From NCBI RefSeq assembly GCF_047663525.1, contig NC_092617.1, forward strand, positions 1,988,501 to 2,052,500: a stretch of DNA of 64,000 nucleotides. The letters run 5' to 3'. The stretch's first letter is position 1. The number at the start of each line of letters is the position of its first letter. The DNA is from Anas platyrhynchos (lineage: Eukaryota > Chordata > Aves > Anseriformes > Anatidae). The position numbers and the translations under genes were made by a program. A model generated the notes under the pieces. It saw nothing but the letters and a program-made list of their open reading frames with translations, was not told where the DNA came from and did no database searches. Positions 21,854 to 32,470 of the stretch are shown one piece after another.

Positions 21854-23685
21854 CATAGAATCATAGAATCATAGAATATCCTGAGTTGGAAGGGACCCTT
21901 AAGGATCATCAAGTCCAACTCTTGACACCGCACAGGTCTACCCAAAAGTTCAGACCATGTGAGTAAGTGCACAGTCCAATCTCTTCTTAAATTCAGACAG
22001 GCTCGGTGCAGTGACCACTTCCCTGGGGAGCCTGTTCCAGTGTGCAACCACCCTCTCTGTGAAGAACCCCCTCCTGATGTCAAGCCTAAATTTCCCCTGC
22101 CTCAGCTTAACCCCATTCCCGTGGGTCCTGTCGCTGGTGTTAATGGAGAAAAGGTCTCCTGCCTCTCAACACCCCCTTACGAGGAAGTTGTAGACTGCGA
22201 TGAGGTCTCCCCTCAGCCTCCTCTTCTCCAGGCTGAACAGGCCCAGTGCCCTCAGCCGTTCCTCGTACGTCTTCCCCTCCAGGCCTTTCACCATCTTTGT
22301 AGCCCTCCTCTGGACACTCTCCAACAGTTTCATGTCCTTTTTATCCTGTGCTGCCCAGAACTGCACACAGTACTCGAGGTGAGGCCGCACCAGCGCAGAG
22401 TAGAGCGGGACAATCACCTCCCTCGACCTACTAGCGATGCCGTGCTTGATGCACCCCAGGACACGGTTGGCCCTCCTGGCTGCCAGGGCACACTGCTGGC
22501 TCATATTCAACTTGCTGTCTACCACCACCCCCAGATCCCTCTCTTCTAGGCTGCTGGGTTTCCCCGTCCCAGGTGCAGGACCCGGCACTTGCTCTTATTG
22601 AACTTCATGCGGTTGGTGATCGCCCAGCTCTCCAACCTATCCAGATCCCTCTGCAAGGCCTTTCCACCCTCAACAGAGTCCACAACACCTCCAAGTTTGG
22701 TGCCATCAGCAAACTTGCTCAAAATGCCTTCTATTCCTAAATCCAGATCGTTTATAAAAATATTGAAAAGTACCGACCCTAAAATGGAGCCTTGAGGGAC
22801 CCCACTAGTGACCGCCCGCCAGCCTGACGCAGCGCCATTCACCATAACCCTTTGGGCCCTGCCCGTTAGCCAATTGCTCACCCATCGTATGATGTTTTTA
22901 TTTAGCTGTATGGTGGACATTTTGTCCAGTAGGATCCTATGGGAAACCGTGTCAAAAGCCTTGCTGAAGTCCAAAAAAATCACATCAGCTGGTTTCCGTT
23001 GGTCCACCATACGGGTGATCTTCTCATAAAAGGAAATCAGGTTAGTTAGGCAGGACCTACCCTTCACAAACCCATGCTGGCTGGGACCAATGACTGCTTT
23101 GTCCCCCAGGTGCGCCTCAATACGTTCAAGAACCATCTTCTCCATGATTTTACCAGGCACTGATGTGAGACTGACAGGCCTGTAATTGCTAGGCTCTTCT
23201 TTCTGACCCTTCTTGAAAATCGGCACAACATTTGCCAGCTTCCAGTCTACCGGGACCTCTCCAGACTCCCAGGATCGTTGAAAAATAATTGAGAGAGGTT
23301 CCGCGATGACGTCCGCCAGCTCCTTCAGCACCCGGGGATGAATCCCATCCGGACCCATGGACTTGTAGGGATCCAGGTGGAGTAGCAGATCCCGCACGCG
23401 TTCAGGGGCGGTTGGGAGTTTGTCATCCCCACCGTCCTGGTCCTCCAGCTCAGGGCACCCTGGGTCCCAAAGCCCATCATCGGCATTGAAGACAGAGGCA
23501 AAGAAGGCGTTAAGCATCTCTGCTTTGCCTATGCCATTGTCTGTGAGGAGACCTTCCCTATGAAGGAGCGGCCCTATGCATTCTTTGGTTCTCCTTTTTC
23601 CATTCACATATCTAAAAAAACCCTTTTTATTTTCTCTCACAGACACAGCCAGCTTCAACTCTAGGTGTGCTTTAGCCACACCTAG
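21854..23685 (-). repeat. CR1 LINE, 1.8-kb 5'-truncated copy with most of ORF2
   Basis: Longest CR1 here. The minus strand encodes the reverse transcriptase domain from [18 protein letters not shown] through [46 protein letters not shown] and [20 protein letters not shown]. The catalytic FADD motif reads FADG (22702-22713), losing an essential aspartate. About ten codons are lost with a frame change near 22548-22560, and a CGA-to-TGA change closes the second frame at 22166-22168. It ends in three ATTCTATG-type units at 21854-21880. Function lost; retroposition by this copy is impossible. Confidence 0.96.
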
Positions 23686-23689
23686 GTGT

Positions 23690-24215
23690 GCTCACCCTAT
23701 AATAGTCCCATATGGACAGTGCAAAATTCTAATGGTGAGTGGAAGATAACGGTGCACTTCTGTGGCTTGAATGAAGTCCCACCACCACTGAGTGCTGCTG
23801 TGCCAGGCATGCTAGAACTTCATTCAGTACGAACTGGAGTCAAAGGCAGCCAAGTGCTATGCCACAATTAATATTGCTAACGCATTTTTCTCCATTCTTT
23901 TGACAGCAATACGAAGGCCACACTTTGCTTTCACATGGAGGGTCGTCCTGTCCACCTGGAATTGACTGCCCCAGGGCTGGAAGCACAGCCCTACCATTTT
24001 TCCATTGGCTGATCCAGACTGCTCTAGAGTAGGGGGAAGCTCCTGAAAGCCTTCAATACCTTGATAACATCACTACATGGAAGTAGCACAGCGGAAGTAT
24101 TTGAGAAGGGAAGCAAATGTTGCAAATCCTTCTGAAAACTTGTATTGCCCTAAAACAAAGTAAGGTCAAGGTAAGGTAAAGAGCCACATGCAGGCTGTCC
24201 AGGTTCTGTGGGACC
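23690..24215 (+). repeat. Endogenous retrovirus pol fragment (reverse transcriptase), dead
   Basis: From 23698 the plus strand reads YNSPIWTVQNSNGEWKITV, then NEVPPPLSAAVPGM, the fingers/palm region of a retroviral reverse transcriptase. The arrangement is typical of avian ERV-L-like elements. Further on LQYLDNITTW (24051-24080) occupies the YxDD active-site position, with the second Asp changed to Asn. Several stops and indels separate the pieces. Flanking LTRs are not paired; the CR1 at 21854-23685 abuts its 5' side. The ERV-L assignment is by motif resemblance only. Confidence 0.75.
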
Positions 24216-24244
24216 CCTGCTTCAGGAAAGATTGGGTATGGTCA

Positions 24245-24410
24245 GTGCATGATGAGCAATTGCGCTGTGCATCACTTGCTTTATGCATATAACAATAATA
24301 AAAATAAGGTTTATAATTATTTATTATTAGTATTGTTACTGTTATTACTGTCTCTTCATTTTCTGTCCTTTTAACTACCTTTGTTTCAACCAATTATATT
24401 TTGGGTGTTG
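24245..24410 (+). repeat. LTR scrap (avian ERV type)
   Basis: Contains GAGCAATTGCGCTGTGCATC followed by an AT-rich (TTA)n zone and TTTAACTACCTTTGTTTCAACC. The first string occurs in reverse at 35993-36027, so the same LTR family left pieces in both places. Confidence 0.5.
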
Positions 24411-24589
24411 GGTGTGAGCTAACATCTGTGTGGTGCTGAGGTTCCTGACAAGTTAAAGCACAACATGTTTAACAACCACAGTCCAACAGCACAAATCACA
24501 CTTTAAACAATCAGTCTCTGGCATCTACAGAGAGAAGAAGTTGGTGATGACTTCAGGCTGCTTCAAACACCACACCCCAGCAGAGACCC
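24411..24589. repeat. Duplicated spacer, partner of 35757-35880 (inverted)
   Basis: Shares ACAGTCCAACAGCA and AAAGCACAACATG with 35820-35855 in reverse. From 24540 it matches 49190-49260 in reverse. Confidence 0.5.
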
Positions 24590-24995
24590 TGCTGCTCTCA
24601 GGAGCTGTCAGCCCTGAGGCCTTGGGGACACCTCGAGGGAGACCAAGGGCACAGAGCAAGCGATGCCATGGTCGGGTGCTGTGCTGCTGAGCTGGGCCGG
24701 GCTCCTGGGCACAAGGGGAGCTCCTGGCAAGCGCTGCAGAGAGCCAGCTGTGCCCAGGAGCAGCTCCTCTGCACAGCGCAGCAGGGCTGGGGGCTCTGAC
24801 CGCAGCTGGCACACAGAGAGGAGAGAAGGAGAGAGGGCTTGGAGGCACTGAGGAGCGCAACAACAGAGGGCAGCGTGTGGCAGGACACATCTGCAGGCTC
24901 CTGACACCGTGAGGCTCTGGCAGCAGGGCACTGCAGGTGGGGTTGCCAGAGGGGTCTTGTACAGCTGGCACATCCGATGGCTGATAGCATCTGTC
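24590..24995 (+). repeat. U block, copy 4 (inverted relative to the others)
   Basis: Upstream block of the OR at 25381, in the same relation to its gene as the other copies. Closest to copy 7 (48795-49235). Confidence 0.7.
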
Positions 24996-25357
24996 AGGAT
25001 GGTTCAATCTGTTTCTCCAGTGACAAGTAGAAGATGATTTAGAAAATGGCATTTATGAGTCATTTCCAGAAGAAGATTGAGGCTTGGTTTTTGTGACAGA
25101 GAAGGTTTATTTTGGTTCTGTGCTTTCCAATTCCTGCATTGCAGGGGAGGCAAGCTTGACGGTAATGTGTTGTCAGGATTGTACAGGAGACTGAGAATCC
25201 CAGAGCATTGCACAGAGAGCTCAGAAGAGAAGCAATGAGATTCATACAGGTTCTCCTGCAATGAGAGATGATCATCTGGGGGATGTTCTAAGACATGGAA
25301 TAGGTTTTCCTCATTGAAGTCTGTTCTAGTTTTGTTCTGCATTCTCCTCTTCAACAG
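24996..25357 (+). other. Presumed 5' intron of the OR at 25381
   Basis: Ends in the acceptor CTCCTCTTCAACAG (AG at 25356-25357), leaving a 23-nt leader. The interior matches 48560-48780 in reverse. Confidence 0.6.
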
Positions 25358-25380
25358 GCAGCTGTGTTTAATGTCAGAAA

Positions 25381-26373
25381 ATGCTGAACAGCAGCTCTGT
25401 GAGTGAGTTCCTCCTGCTGGCATTCGCAGACACGCGTGAGCTGCAGCTCCTGCACTTCGCACTCCTCCTGGGCATCTACCTGGCTGCCCTCCTGGGCAAC
25501 GGCCTCATCCTCAGCGCCGTAGCCTGCCACCACCACCTCCACACCCCCATGTACTTCTTCCTCCTCAACCTCGCCCTCCTCGACCTGGGCTGCATCTCCA
25601 CCACTCTGCCCAAAGCCATGGCCAATGCCCTCTGGGACACCAGGGCCATCTCCTATCAAGGATGTGCTGCACAGGTCTTCTTTTTCTTCTTCTTGGTTAC
25701 AGCAGAGTATTCCCTTCTGACCATCATGGCCTACGACCGCTACGTTGCCATCTGCAAGCCCCTACACTACGGGAGCCTCGTGGGCAGCAGAGCTTGTGCC
25801 CAGATGGCAGCAGCTGCCTGGGGCAGTGGCTTTCTCAACGCTGTCCTGCACACAGCCAGTACATTTTCTCTGTCCTTCTGTCGAGGCAATGCTGTGGACC
25901 AGTTCTTCTGTGAAATCCCCCGCATCCTCAAGCTCTCCTGCTCAGATGACTACCTCAGGGAAGTTGGGGCACTTGTGATTAGTATTTCTTTAGTCTTTGG
26001 TTGTTTTGTTTTCATTGTGTTGTCCTATGTGGAGATCTTCAGGGAAGTGCTGAGGATGCCGTCTGAGCAGGGCCGTCACAAAGCCTTTTCCACGTGCCTC
26101 CCTCACCTGGCTGTGGTCTCCCTCCTTGTCAGCACTGGCATATTTGCTTACCTGAAGCCCCCCTCCATCTCTTCCCCATCCCTGGACCTGATGGTGGCTG
26201 TTCTATACTCAGTGTTGCCTCCAGCAGTGAATCCCCTCATTTACAGCATGAGGAACCAGGAGCTCAAACATGCAGTGTGGAAACTATTTTATAACTCTTT
26301 CTTCAGCATTAATAATGTGCATAAAATACTAATAGGATTTCTGCAAACAAACACTCTTAGTGCAAATTCTTGA
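25381..26373 (+). CDS. Olfactory receptor, OR14-like (intact, 330 aa, long tail)
   Basis: Odorant receptor with every family mark in place: sequon NSS at 3-5, Asn40, LHTPMYFFLLNLALLD at 53-68, Cys95, MAYDRYVAIC at 116-125, Cys167, 177 and 187, KAFSTCLPHL at 234-243, and NPLIY at 284-288. The C-terminal tail is 17-22 residues longer than in its paralogs here: after KLFYNSFF it reads through sequence that is 3' UTR in the sister genes. The tail has no family motif. The gene is on the plus strand within the inverted part of the cluster. Confidence 0.96.
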   Translation: MLNSSSVSEFLLLAFADTRELQLLHFALLLGIYLAALLGNGLILSAVACHHHLHTPMYFFLLNLALLDLGCISTTLPKAMANALWDTRAISYQGCAAQVFFFFFLVTAEYSLLTIMAYDRYVAICKPLHYGSLVGSRACAQMAAAAWGSGFLNAVLHTASTFSLSFCRGNAVDQFFCEIPRILKLSCSDDYLREVGALVISISLVFGCFVFIVLSYVEIFREVLRMPSEQGRHKAFSTCLPHLAVVSLLVSTGIFAYLKPPSISSPSLDLMVAVLYSVLPPAVNPLIYSMRNQELKHAVWKLFYNSFFSINNVHKILIGFLQTNTLSANS

Positions 26374-26567
26374 AAGTAATTTTCTTTATTATTATTTCCT
26401 ATAACTTGTGACTTTGATTTAATGTTATTCTAAGCCTCCTAATTATTATTTTATTATTATTATTATGAAGTCGATAATTTCAAATATATTTACATTCAAA
26501 ATTCTTGTTTAAATAAAGAAACTGGGACAATTTCATTAGTTTCAACTGCAATCTCTTCCCATCACCA
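26374..26567 (+). other. 3' UTR of the OR at 25381 (first copy)
   Basis: AT-rich with (TTA)n at about 26439-26465, like the 3' UTRs at 6120-6145 and 46350-46365. Confidence 0.5.
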
Positions 26568-26645
26568 GTGCCTCCAGCAGTGAATGCACTTATCTAAAAC
26601 ATGAGGAACATGGAACTAAGGGATGCAGTGAGGACACAGCTTGAA
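26568..26645 (+). pseudogene. Olfactory receptor remnant, TM7 and tail only
   Basis: Reads VPPAVNALI, stop, NMRNMELRDAVRTQL: the NPLIYSMRNxEL region with a stop in place of Tyr and Pro changed to Ala. It sits between an intact OR and the conserved poly(A) signal, followed by a second 3' UTR-like stretch (26646-26858). Confidence 0.85.
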
Positions 26646-26858
26646 TTCATCTGCTTCTGGTTCTTTGACTATAACAATAAGCTTATAATCAGAAACACCT
26701 GTTTTTTCAGAAAACTTTAAGATACATTTTTTTTTCTTTATATTTGCCTGTGTTGTTATTTTCACTAACTCTTGTTTCAGATACGAATAATATTAATCTT
26801 AGCCTCCTACTTGTTAAAGATTTACCTATAGAACCAGGCTTCCTCTGTAGATAAAGAC

Positions 26859-26864
26859 AATAAA
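26859..26864 (+). promoter_or_regulatory. Poly(A) signal AATAAA in the conserved context
   Basis: Same GACAATAAAGA context as in the other units, here about 490 nt after the stop of the OR at 25381 because a second, partial OR tail and UTR intervene. Confidence 0.55.
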
Positions 26865-27280
26865 GAATCCAGAAGAAATTAATTGGTCTGAGCTGCCGTC
26901 TCTTTCCATCTCCTCTGGAGCTGGGGGAGCAGCCCCAGCATGCAGGAGGGGCTCAGGGCCAAGAGCCCAGCTGCCACATGCAGGAGCAACCCTGGTGGCC
27001 CTCGGGGCTGCCCCTCCCTGCCCGCTGGGCTCTGCCTCTCTGCTGCCTTCGGGTCAGGGCTGCTGCTTCCCTGGAGCCATGGCCAGCATCAGGACGTGGC
27101 CTTTTCACTGCTGTTCTCTTTCGGCTTCCACATTGTGCTTCTTTTTTTTCTGGGTAAGCCCTGATATCTCGTGTACCTTGATGACAGTCCTGTTGTCTCT
27201 GCAGTGGCATCCCTGTGGCTGCAGGCAGCAGCAGGCACTGTGCAGGCCTGGGTCACAGCTGCCTCCCTGCTAGCACCACA
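26865..27280 (+). repeat. M module, copy 3 (full)
   Basis: Complete downstream module. In OR sense it keeps an open frame of 75-95 codons with EGLRAKSPAATCRS, then LCLSAAFGSGLLLPWSHG and a hydrophobic end. Comparable frames are found at 38881-39165 and 45892-46143. Confidence 0.65.
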
Positions 27281-27599
27281 GTAACAGGAGGGTCTTGCTC
27301 AGGGCTAACCCAGAAGCCTTGACACCTCTTCCAAATGTGCTATCAGGAATGGAGCCAAGGGGTTGCTCTCTGCTCTTCTGTTTCCTGGGGTTCTTCATGG
27401 AGTGGAGGTCACAGGATGAAAGTCCCAGGGTGGTTTCTGCAGAAACAAGGGCAGGACTAAGTACTCGTGTGCATGGTGCTCAGACTGCTAAGGCTGGGTC
27501 AGCTGTCACTGCAGGTTCCCCTCCCAGCCTCTTGCCCACCTGCAGCCAACTGACTCCTGGGGCAGAGTGAGAAGCAGAGAAGGCCTTGATGCTGTGAAA
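27281..27599. other. Spacer
   Basis: No match or gene recognised. Confidence 0.35.
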
Positions 27600-28490
27600 G
27601 CACTGCTCAGAAACAATGATCAGAACCATGGGTGACCAACACTGTTCTGGTCACATACCAGAAACACAGCAACACACGGTCTGATCTGCAGAGAGAAACA
27701 CCGTCCCAGACAGTCTTTGTCCCCACAATGGATGAGACGCTCTGGAAGGAGCCAGGAAGGTGCTAATAAGCACCAAGACAATTGAGGAAGACCAAAGGCC
27801 CTTGTGAAGGGAAACTGAGTGCCACCTGAGAGGCAGTGCTGGGCAGTGGGGATGGCAAGGAGAAAAACTTGTGAGAAGGCTGTGAGAAACAAGGACACTC
27901 AGGGCTTTAGCAGATCCTTGAAGTCCTGCCTGAGTCCCCAAATGGAAAGCAATCTATGTCTGTGGGTTGACGAGAAGGAAGTCGTGAGTCCCAGGTGGGG
28001 GACAAGGCTGAAGGTCCCTGTGTGAAGCTGGGCTGATGGAGAAGTGTCCACCTTGCATGTGTGCCTCAGCCTGGGAGCAGGGGCCTGCCAACAGTGCGGG
28101 ATGGCTGGGCTGTGCTCAGCCATGCCCCAGGAGATGACCTTGCTCTCTTCCTCTCCACCACTCCCCACACGGGGCAGGCCCTCAGCAAACACCCCTGAGC
28201 CTGGAGACGCACCAACCTGCTGCACTGAGGTGCCACTACTGCAGGGGCAGAGGGGAGGGTTGGAGAGACACATGGAGCCTGTGGACAAGAGTGGTTTGGC
28301 CTGGGGAAGTGAGTGCCTGGGAAAAGTTCCCTGGAGCCATAGGAGCCATTCTGGAAAGAAAACTTGTAGGCAGGAACCGCACTTTTGTGGCACTGCAGAG
28401 CTGCTGGGCACATTGTGCAGGGTGCTCTGATGGACATTTGTGTCCTTTTCCATCGTGTCTTAAGTGACGCTTTTCTCAGGAATAGAGTAG
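27600..28490 (-). repeat. H block, copy 1, with uncharacterised 184-codon frame
   Basis: Homologous to 43785-44410 in the opposite orientation; each copy lies 3' of an OR and antisense to it. The minus strand carries an open frame at 27899-28453. It shares GSGVFxEGL, GSGGEEESKVISWGMAEHSP and RLRHTCKVDTSPSAQL with the frame at 43802-44398. A 6-nt length difference between the copies keeps frame. No domain, signal peptide or known family is recognised. It may be an antisense transcript, or chance openness in GC-rich DNA. Confidence 0.4.
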
Positions 28491-28985
28491 CCAACAGAGC
28501 ACTGACAGATAGTCTAAGATCATGAAAGACATCATAAGCATGCCCCTAAAAAGATAACTGATATGTGGAAATCAGGAGAAGCCTGGCCAGGAGAAATGTG
28601 AGACTGAGAGGAGGGAATAGGGGCTTGGCCAGCTGAAATTAAGGATTTTGTAGAGGTGAGAGGGTTCAGGTTATGCTGATGTTGCTGTAACTGTGACTTT
28701 AAATAGTCATACAAGGCTATTCCCCAGCTTCAACCTGTAACCTTATTTTCTAAACATAAATGATACTCAGCACCCTGACAGGAATCCACTACTCTAATGA
28801 CTGACCTCAACGTATCCCTAGAAGACAAAACTCAGCCCATAGCCGCTTCCCCTAGCTCTTACTCTCTTAATCACTCTGATCTCAGCCCTTAATACTAGCA
28901 TTAAAATGGTCTATTTAATACTAGAAAACTGCTTAAGAGACCTAAACAAAAGCCCTAACTCCAAATAAATTTGAGGGGCCATGGA
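28491..28985 (-). repeat. L block, inverted copy
   Basis: Reverse of the L block, e.g. TGGCCAGCTGAAATTAAGGA near 28628. Confidence 0.6.
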
Positions 28986-29640
28986 TCTGATCAGCTTATG
29001 GGCCACAAGGAGGAGATGGGTGGGAATGCTCTGAGGAGCTCAGCTCTGCTTCAGGATCTCCTGCCCCAGCAGAAGGAATGTGACTGTGGCAGGGACTGTG
29101 AGGTCACTTCTGTCTCTGCACTTGATAGGGCAGCAGCAGGAACGTGTCACAGAAAGGGACTGGGAGGTCACTTGTGCCTGTAGGTGGCAGGTCAGCCTTG
29201 ACTTCTCCCTGGGATCTGCACTTTTGGGCTGACATGTGGCAGTGGCCCTGCTAGGCCAGCAGAAGGCACCTGCTTGGCATGCTGACTGGGGGATCCCCTC
29301 TGCCTCCAGAGCCAGGAGGACCCAGGCAGAAAGAAGGCCCCATATGGGTTGTCCTGTTCCTTCTGCTTGAGTCCATGAGTGGGCAGCAGCAGGCACAAGG
29401 CTCGGTTTTGTCTCCACAAGAAGCTGCAAGGCTAGCACCAGGCTTCTGAGGTGACTTGTGTCTGGCTGGCTGAGAGGCCGCAAGGAGCCTGCTGGGTTGG
29501 GATGCCTACTTCAGGAGTGGTTTCCACCTTGGTGGAACTTTCTTTGGTAGTAGGAATGAGCAGGAAAGAAAAAGTTGCCACAAAGTGTGCCCTGGAAGGT
29601 TGGCGCTGGCCATGAGGAGGAGGAAATGTCTCTCAAATGG
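28985..29640 (-). repeat. R block, inverted copy
   Basis: Near-complete R block in reverse: CTGCTTGGCATGCTGACTGG at about 29270 and both 62-bp subrepeats at about 29065-29190. Confidence 0.75.
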
Positions 29641-30500
29641 TCATGCTGTAGTGGCACAGGTCACCCTCTGATTAGACCGTGGCTTTGTCTTTCAAGGAAC
29701 AGCTGGTGAGGGTTGATGAGACATGGGAGAAAGCAAGGGATGAGAGCAAAGTGGTGAACAGAGATGGGTGTATGAAAACTTCAAGGAAATAGGACAAATT
29801 GTGGGACAGCATAGGAAAAGCTACAGAGGAGAAGTCAGAAGGTGCTGGCAAGAATGGAAGGTCCCAACAGCCCTGAAAGTTTTGTCGCCTTGGCTAGAGT
29901 TTATGAGGAGAGATGTTGTACTCTTTGCAATGGGGCCTCATTGATTGCTTGCAACCCTGTGCAGCACCTCATAGGTGTCATACCAGTGTTCTTCTCATGG
30001 TATCACACTGCCCACCACAGCCCACAGACACCAGCAAGAACCTTGAGCCAGACATAGGGGTGCAGGATCTCCTGTTCCAGTGGCTGGGGCCAGCCCTTAG
30101 CCCTTCTGCATCACCAAAACCAACCAAGACTTTTCTCAGCACAGTGCTTTGCCTGCCTGTAACCATGGCCTCCAATTATCTGCCCTAACAAGGCCCTGGG
30201 GAGCCTTTGTTAGTAACAGCCCTCAGTGGGGCCCATTAATACTCCAAGTCACTTCAACTTTTCCTTCTGACTTTACTTTCTCTAGCAGTTGCATCATTCA
30301 CCTCTCAGTACCTGAGCTTCATAGACTGAGCATGAAAATACACCATGGAACTCATTAAAATGCAGAAACTCCTAACATCTCTTTGATAGTTTTCTTCAAG
30401 CCTTTACGCCTTGTGCAGCTACTTGCAGAGCTTGCAAGATGTAATTAAGGAAGAAGATTTCAAAGAGCAACCACTAAAAATATTTTCTTGTTTCAAAGGC
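29640..30500 (-). repeat. D block, inverted copy
   Basis: Reverse of the D block. It joins R in the same order as in the other units, supporting inversion of the whole unit. Confidence 0.6.
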
Positions 30501-31165
30501 TGAATTTTGCTGCATTTCAGTTTTGAACCTCATTCTCCTATTGCTACTCATCCAGGGTGACTTCTTTGGAGACCTTCATTGGGAGGAAGAGCAGAGTGTG
30601 CTGGTCTGACAGCTCCACTGCCAGCAGTGGTCTTTGTCCCTGTAACTGCAGCCCAGCGCAGCACATGAAACTCTTTCTAAGACATGTCAGGGGTTCCTTA
30701 AAAAAATTAAAAAATAAATAAAAATAAAAAATAAAATAAAATAAAATAAAATAAAATAAAATAAAATAAAATAAAATAAAATAAAATTTGAAATGACCTT
30801 TGGGATCTGAGAAATTCTAAATGAATCTTAGTAGACAAGTGGACATCCATAGTCTCTCTTGGGTCTTCCATGGAAAACTGAGGAAGAAAATTAAAGGAAA
30901 TATATGTTCATTGGCTGTAGCTGTACCCATGAGCTTGGCCTGTTTTGGAAAATTGTTCCCTTCCAGCCACGGAAAACTCAATTGATTGATGTGAAAAGAG
31001 CTGCCCAGTCAATAGAGTAGGGCAGAGTCCTACTTCTTGTGCTACAGATGCAGAAGGCAAAAAGAATTGCATTGTGCCTGACACTACTCTGGGACGTGTC
31101 ACCCAGGTCAGGCAACTTTACCTTAGTGCTGACAAGTCCATCACTAATCTACATCTACACCTTGG
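30500..31165 (-). repeat. F block, inverted copy
   Basis: Reverse of 4246-4840, expanded by the pentanucleotide array at 30707-30787. Confidence 0.6.
30707..30787. repeat. (AAAAT)n microsatellite
   Basis: About 80 bp of AAAAT units, nearly perfect from 30727. The sister F block at 4583-4602 has only a short TTGTA/ATTGT run at the equivalent place. Confidence 0.95.
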
Positions 31166-31474
31166 CTCTCCAGTCGATGACCCAGCTCATGGATGGTAAT
31201 CAGGGATTTTTGGTTTGCAAGACACTGCCTCAGGTGCGCCACCATGGTAGCCATTGGCATCTGCTGTTTTTCAACCCTCAGCAAACCCCCAACAGAAGGA
31301 GTCTGTGGAAGGCCAAGCAAGGTAGACAGCTGTTTCATGTCCTTTGTCTTCAAGGCTGCTATGCAAATGCCCCACCGGTGGTGCCCTCTTGGAACTTTGA
31401 AGTACTCTTTCCTGAAGCAGTCTATACTGAGGATGCACATAGGCTCTGGGCCAGTCCCAGTTGCGTGTGTGATA
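31166..31474. other. Unidentified interval with a 98-codon minus-strand frame
   Basis: Not repeated in the window. An open frame on the minus strand (31144-31440) includes GGLLRVEKQQMPMATMVAH and SLITIHELGHRLESQGVDVD. I do not recognise a family. It borders the LTR-like unit on its right and may be the eroded inside of that element. Confidence 0.25.
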
Positions 31475-32470
31475 TATGGAGTAATAATTCATGTCAAGAA
31501 GATGGTTGATATAAAGAAGGGGTAGATATGAGAGTGTGGCCATGGGGGTCGGCAAGCTCCATGGTTGATGATACCATCAGACTCTTAAGGATGAGGCCAT
31601 CAGGAATGTAAAAGAGTTCAGTGGGAACAAAGAAGTGTGAAATGTGTTCATCTGATTCGTGTCAAATGGAGCAATGTTTGGGCAGCATGGTATGAGGAAT
31701 GTGACCTTCTGTTTTGCATACCCTTGTAAAACCACAAGTCTAAGAAAAATGGAGTGGTTAATGTATATAGTTGTTGTATCTTGCAAAGGAATATTTTAGC
31801 AATTCATGTCAAAAGAGATCTTGAAGGTGTTACATATGGAGTGGTAATTCTGGTTGAGAAAATGGTTGATATTAATAAAGAAGGGGGAGATTTGGGAATG
31901 TGGCCATGGGGGTTGGAAAGCCCCATGGTTGAGATAACATTAGACCCTTAACGATGAGGCCATCAGGAATATAAAAGAGTTTAGAGGGAATAAAGAAGGG
32001 TGATTCAGAAGACTCCATGCAGTCCCTGGTTTCTTGTTCTCCAGATGGTTCTCTTGTTCTCCAGCCATTAAGGCATGGATGTTTCTGGGTGTTTGCTCTT
32101 GTTGTTACATTCAAAGTTGTTTGACCAATGAAAAGTTGTTTTGAAAAGAACTGCTGTGGGGTGAAGGCTATAAGAGGGGAGCCTGCCCTCAAGAAAGAGG
32201 AAGAAAAAGAAAAAAAGAAAAAAAGGCAACACAATGAAGTTACATCAATAAAGAAGCAGGAAAAAGAAGTGAAGAGGAACAGGCTGGCAGAATGGAGACC
32301 AGGACGGGAACAGGCACATTGATTTCCTCATGAAGATAGGTTCGGCCAGACTCAGTAAACCTCTCAGAGAAGCTAGTACAGAAAGTTGCTGGAAATGGGT
32401 GCACCAGAGCTGGAGAGAAGCTCGAGCTGAGAGAAGCGGAGCCATGCACACAACTGCCTCTCGCTGGTAA
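31475..32470 (+). repeat. LTR-like unit of unknown family with a tandem duplication
   Basis: Two imperfect direct copies of about 360 bp start at about 31483 and 31803 (each with TTCATGTCAA, then ATGGTTGATAT, then GTGGCCATGGGGGT, then GATGAGGCCATCAGGAAT). They are followed by a TATAA box at 32169-32173 and AATAAA at 32247-32252, 78 nt apart, as in a retroviral U3-R. A splice-donor-like CTG|GTAAGC lies at about 32465. No primer-binding site, integrase or paired LTR is found. Retroviral origin is inference. Confidence 0.4.
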
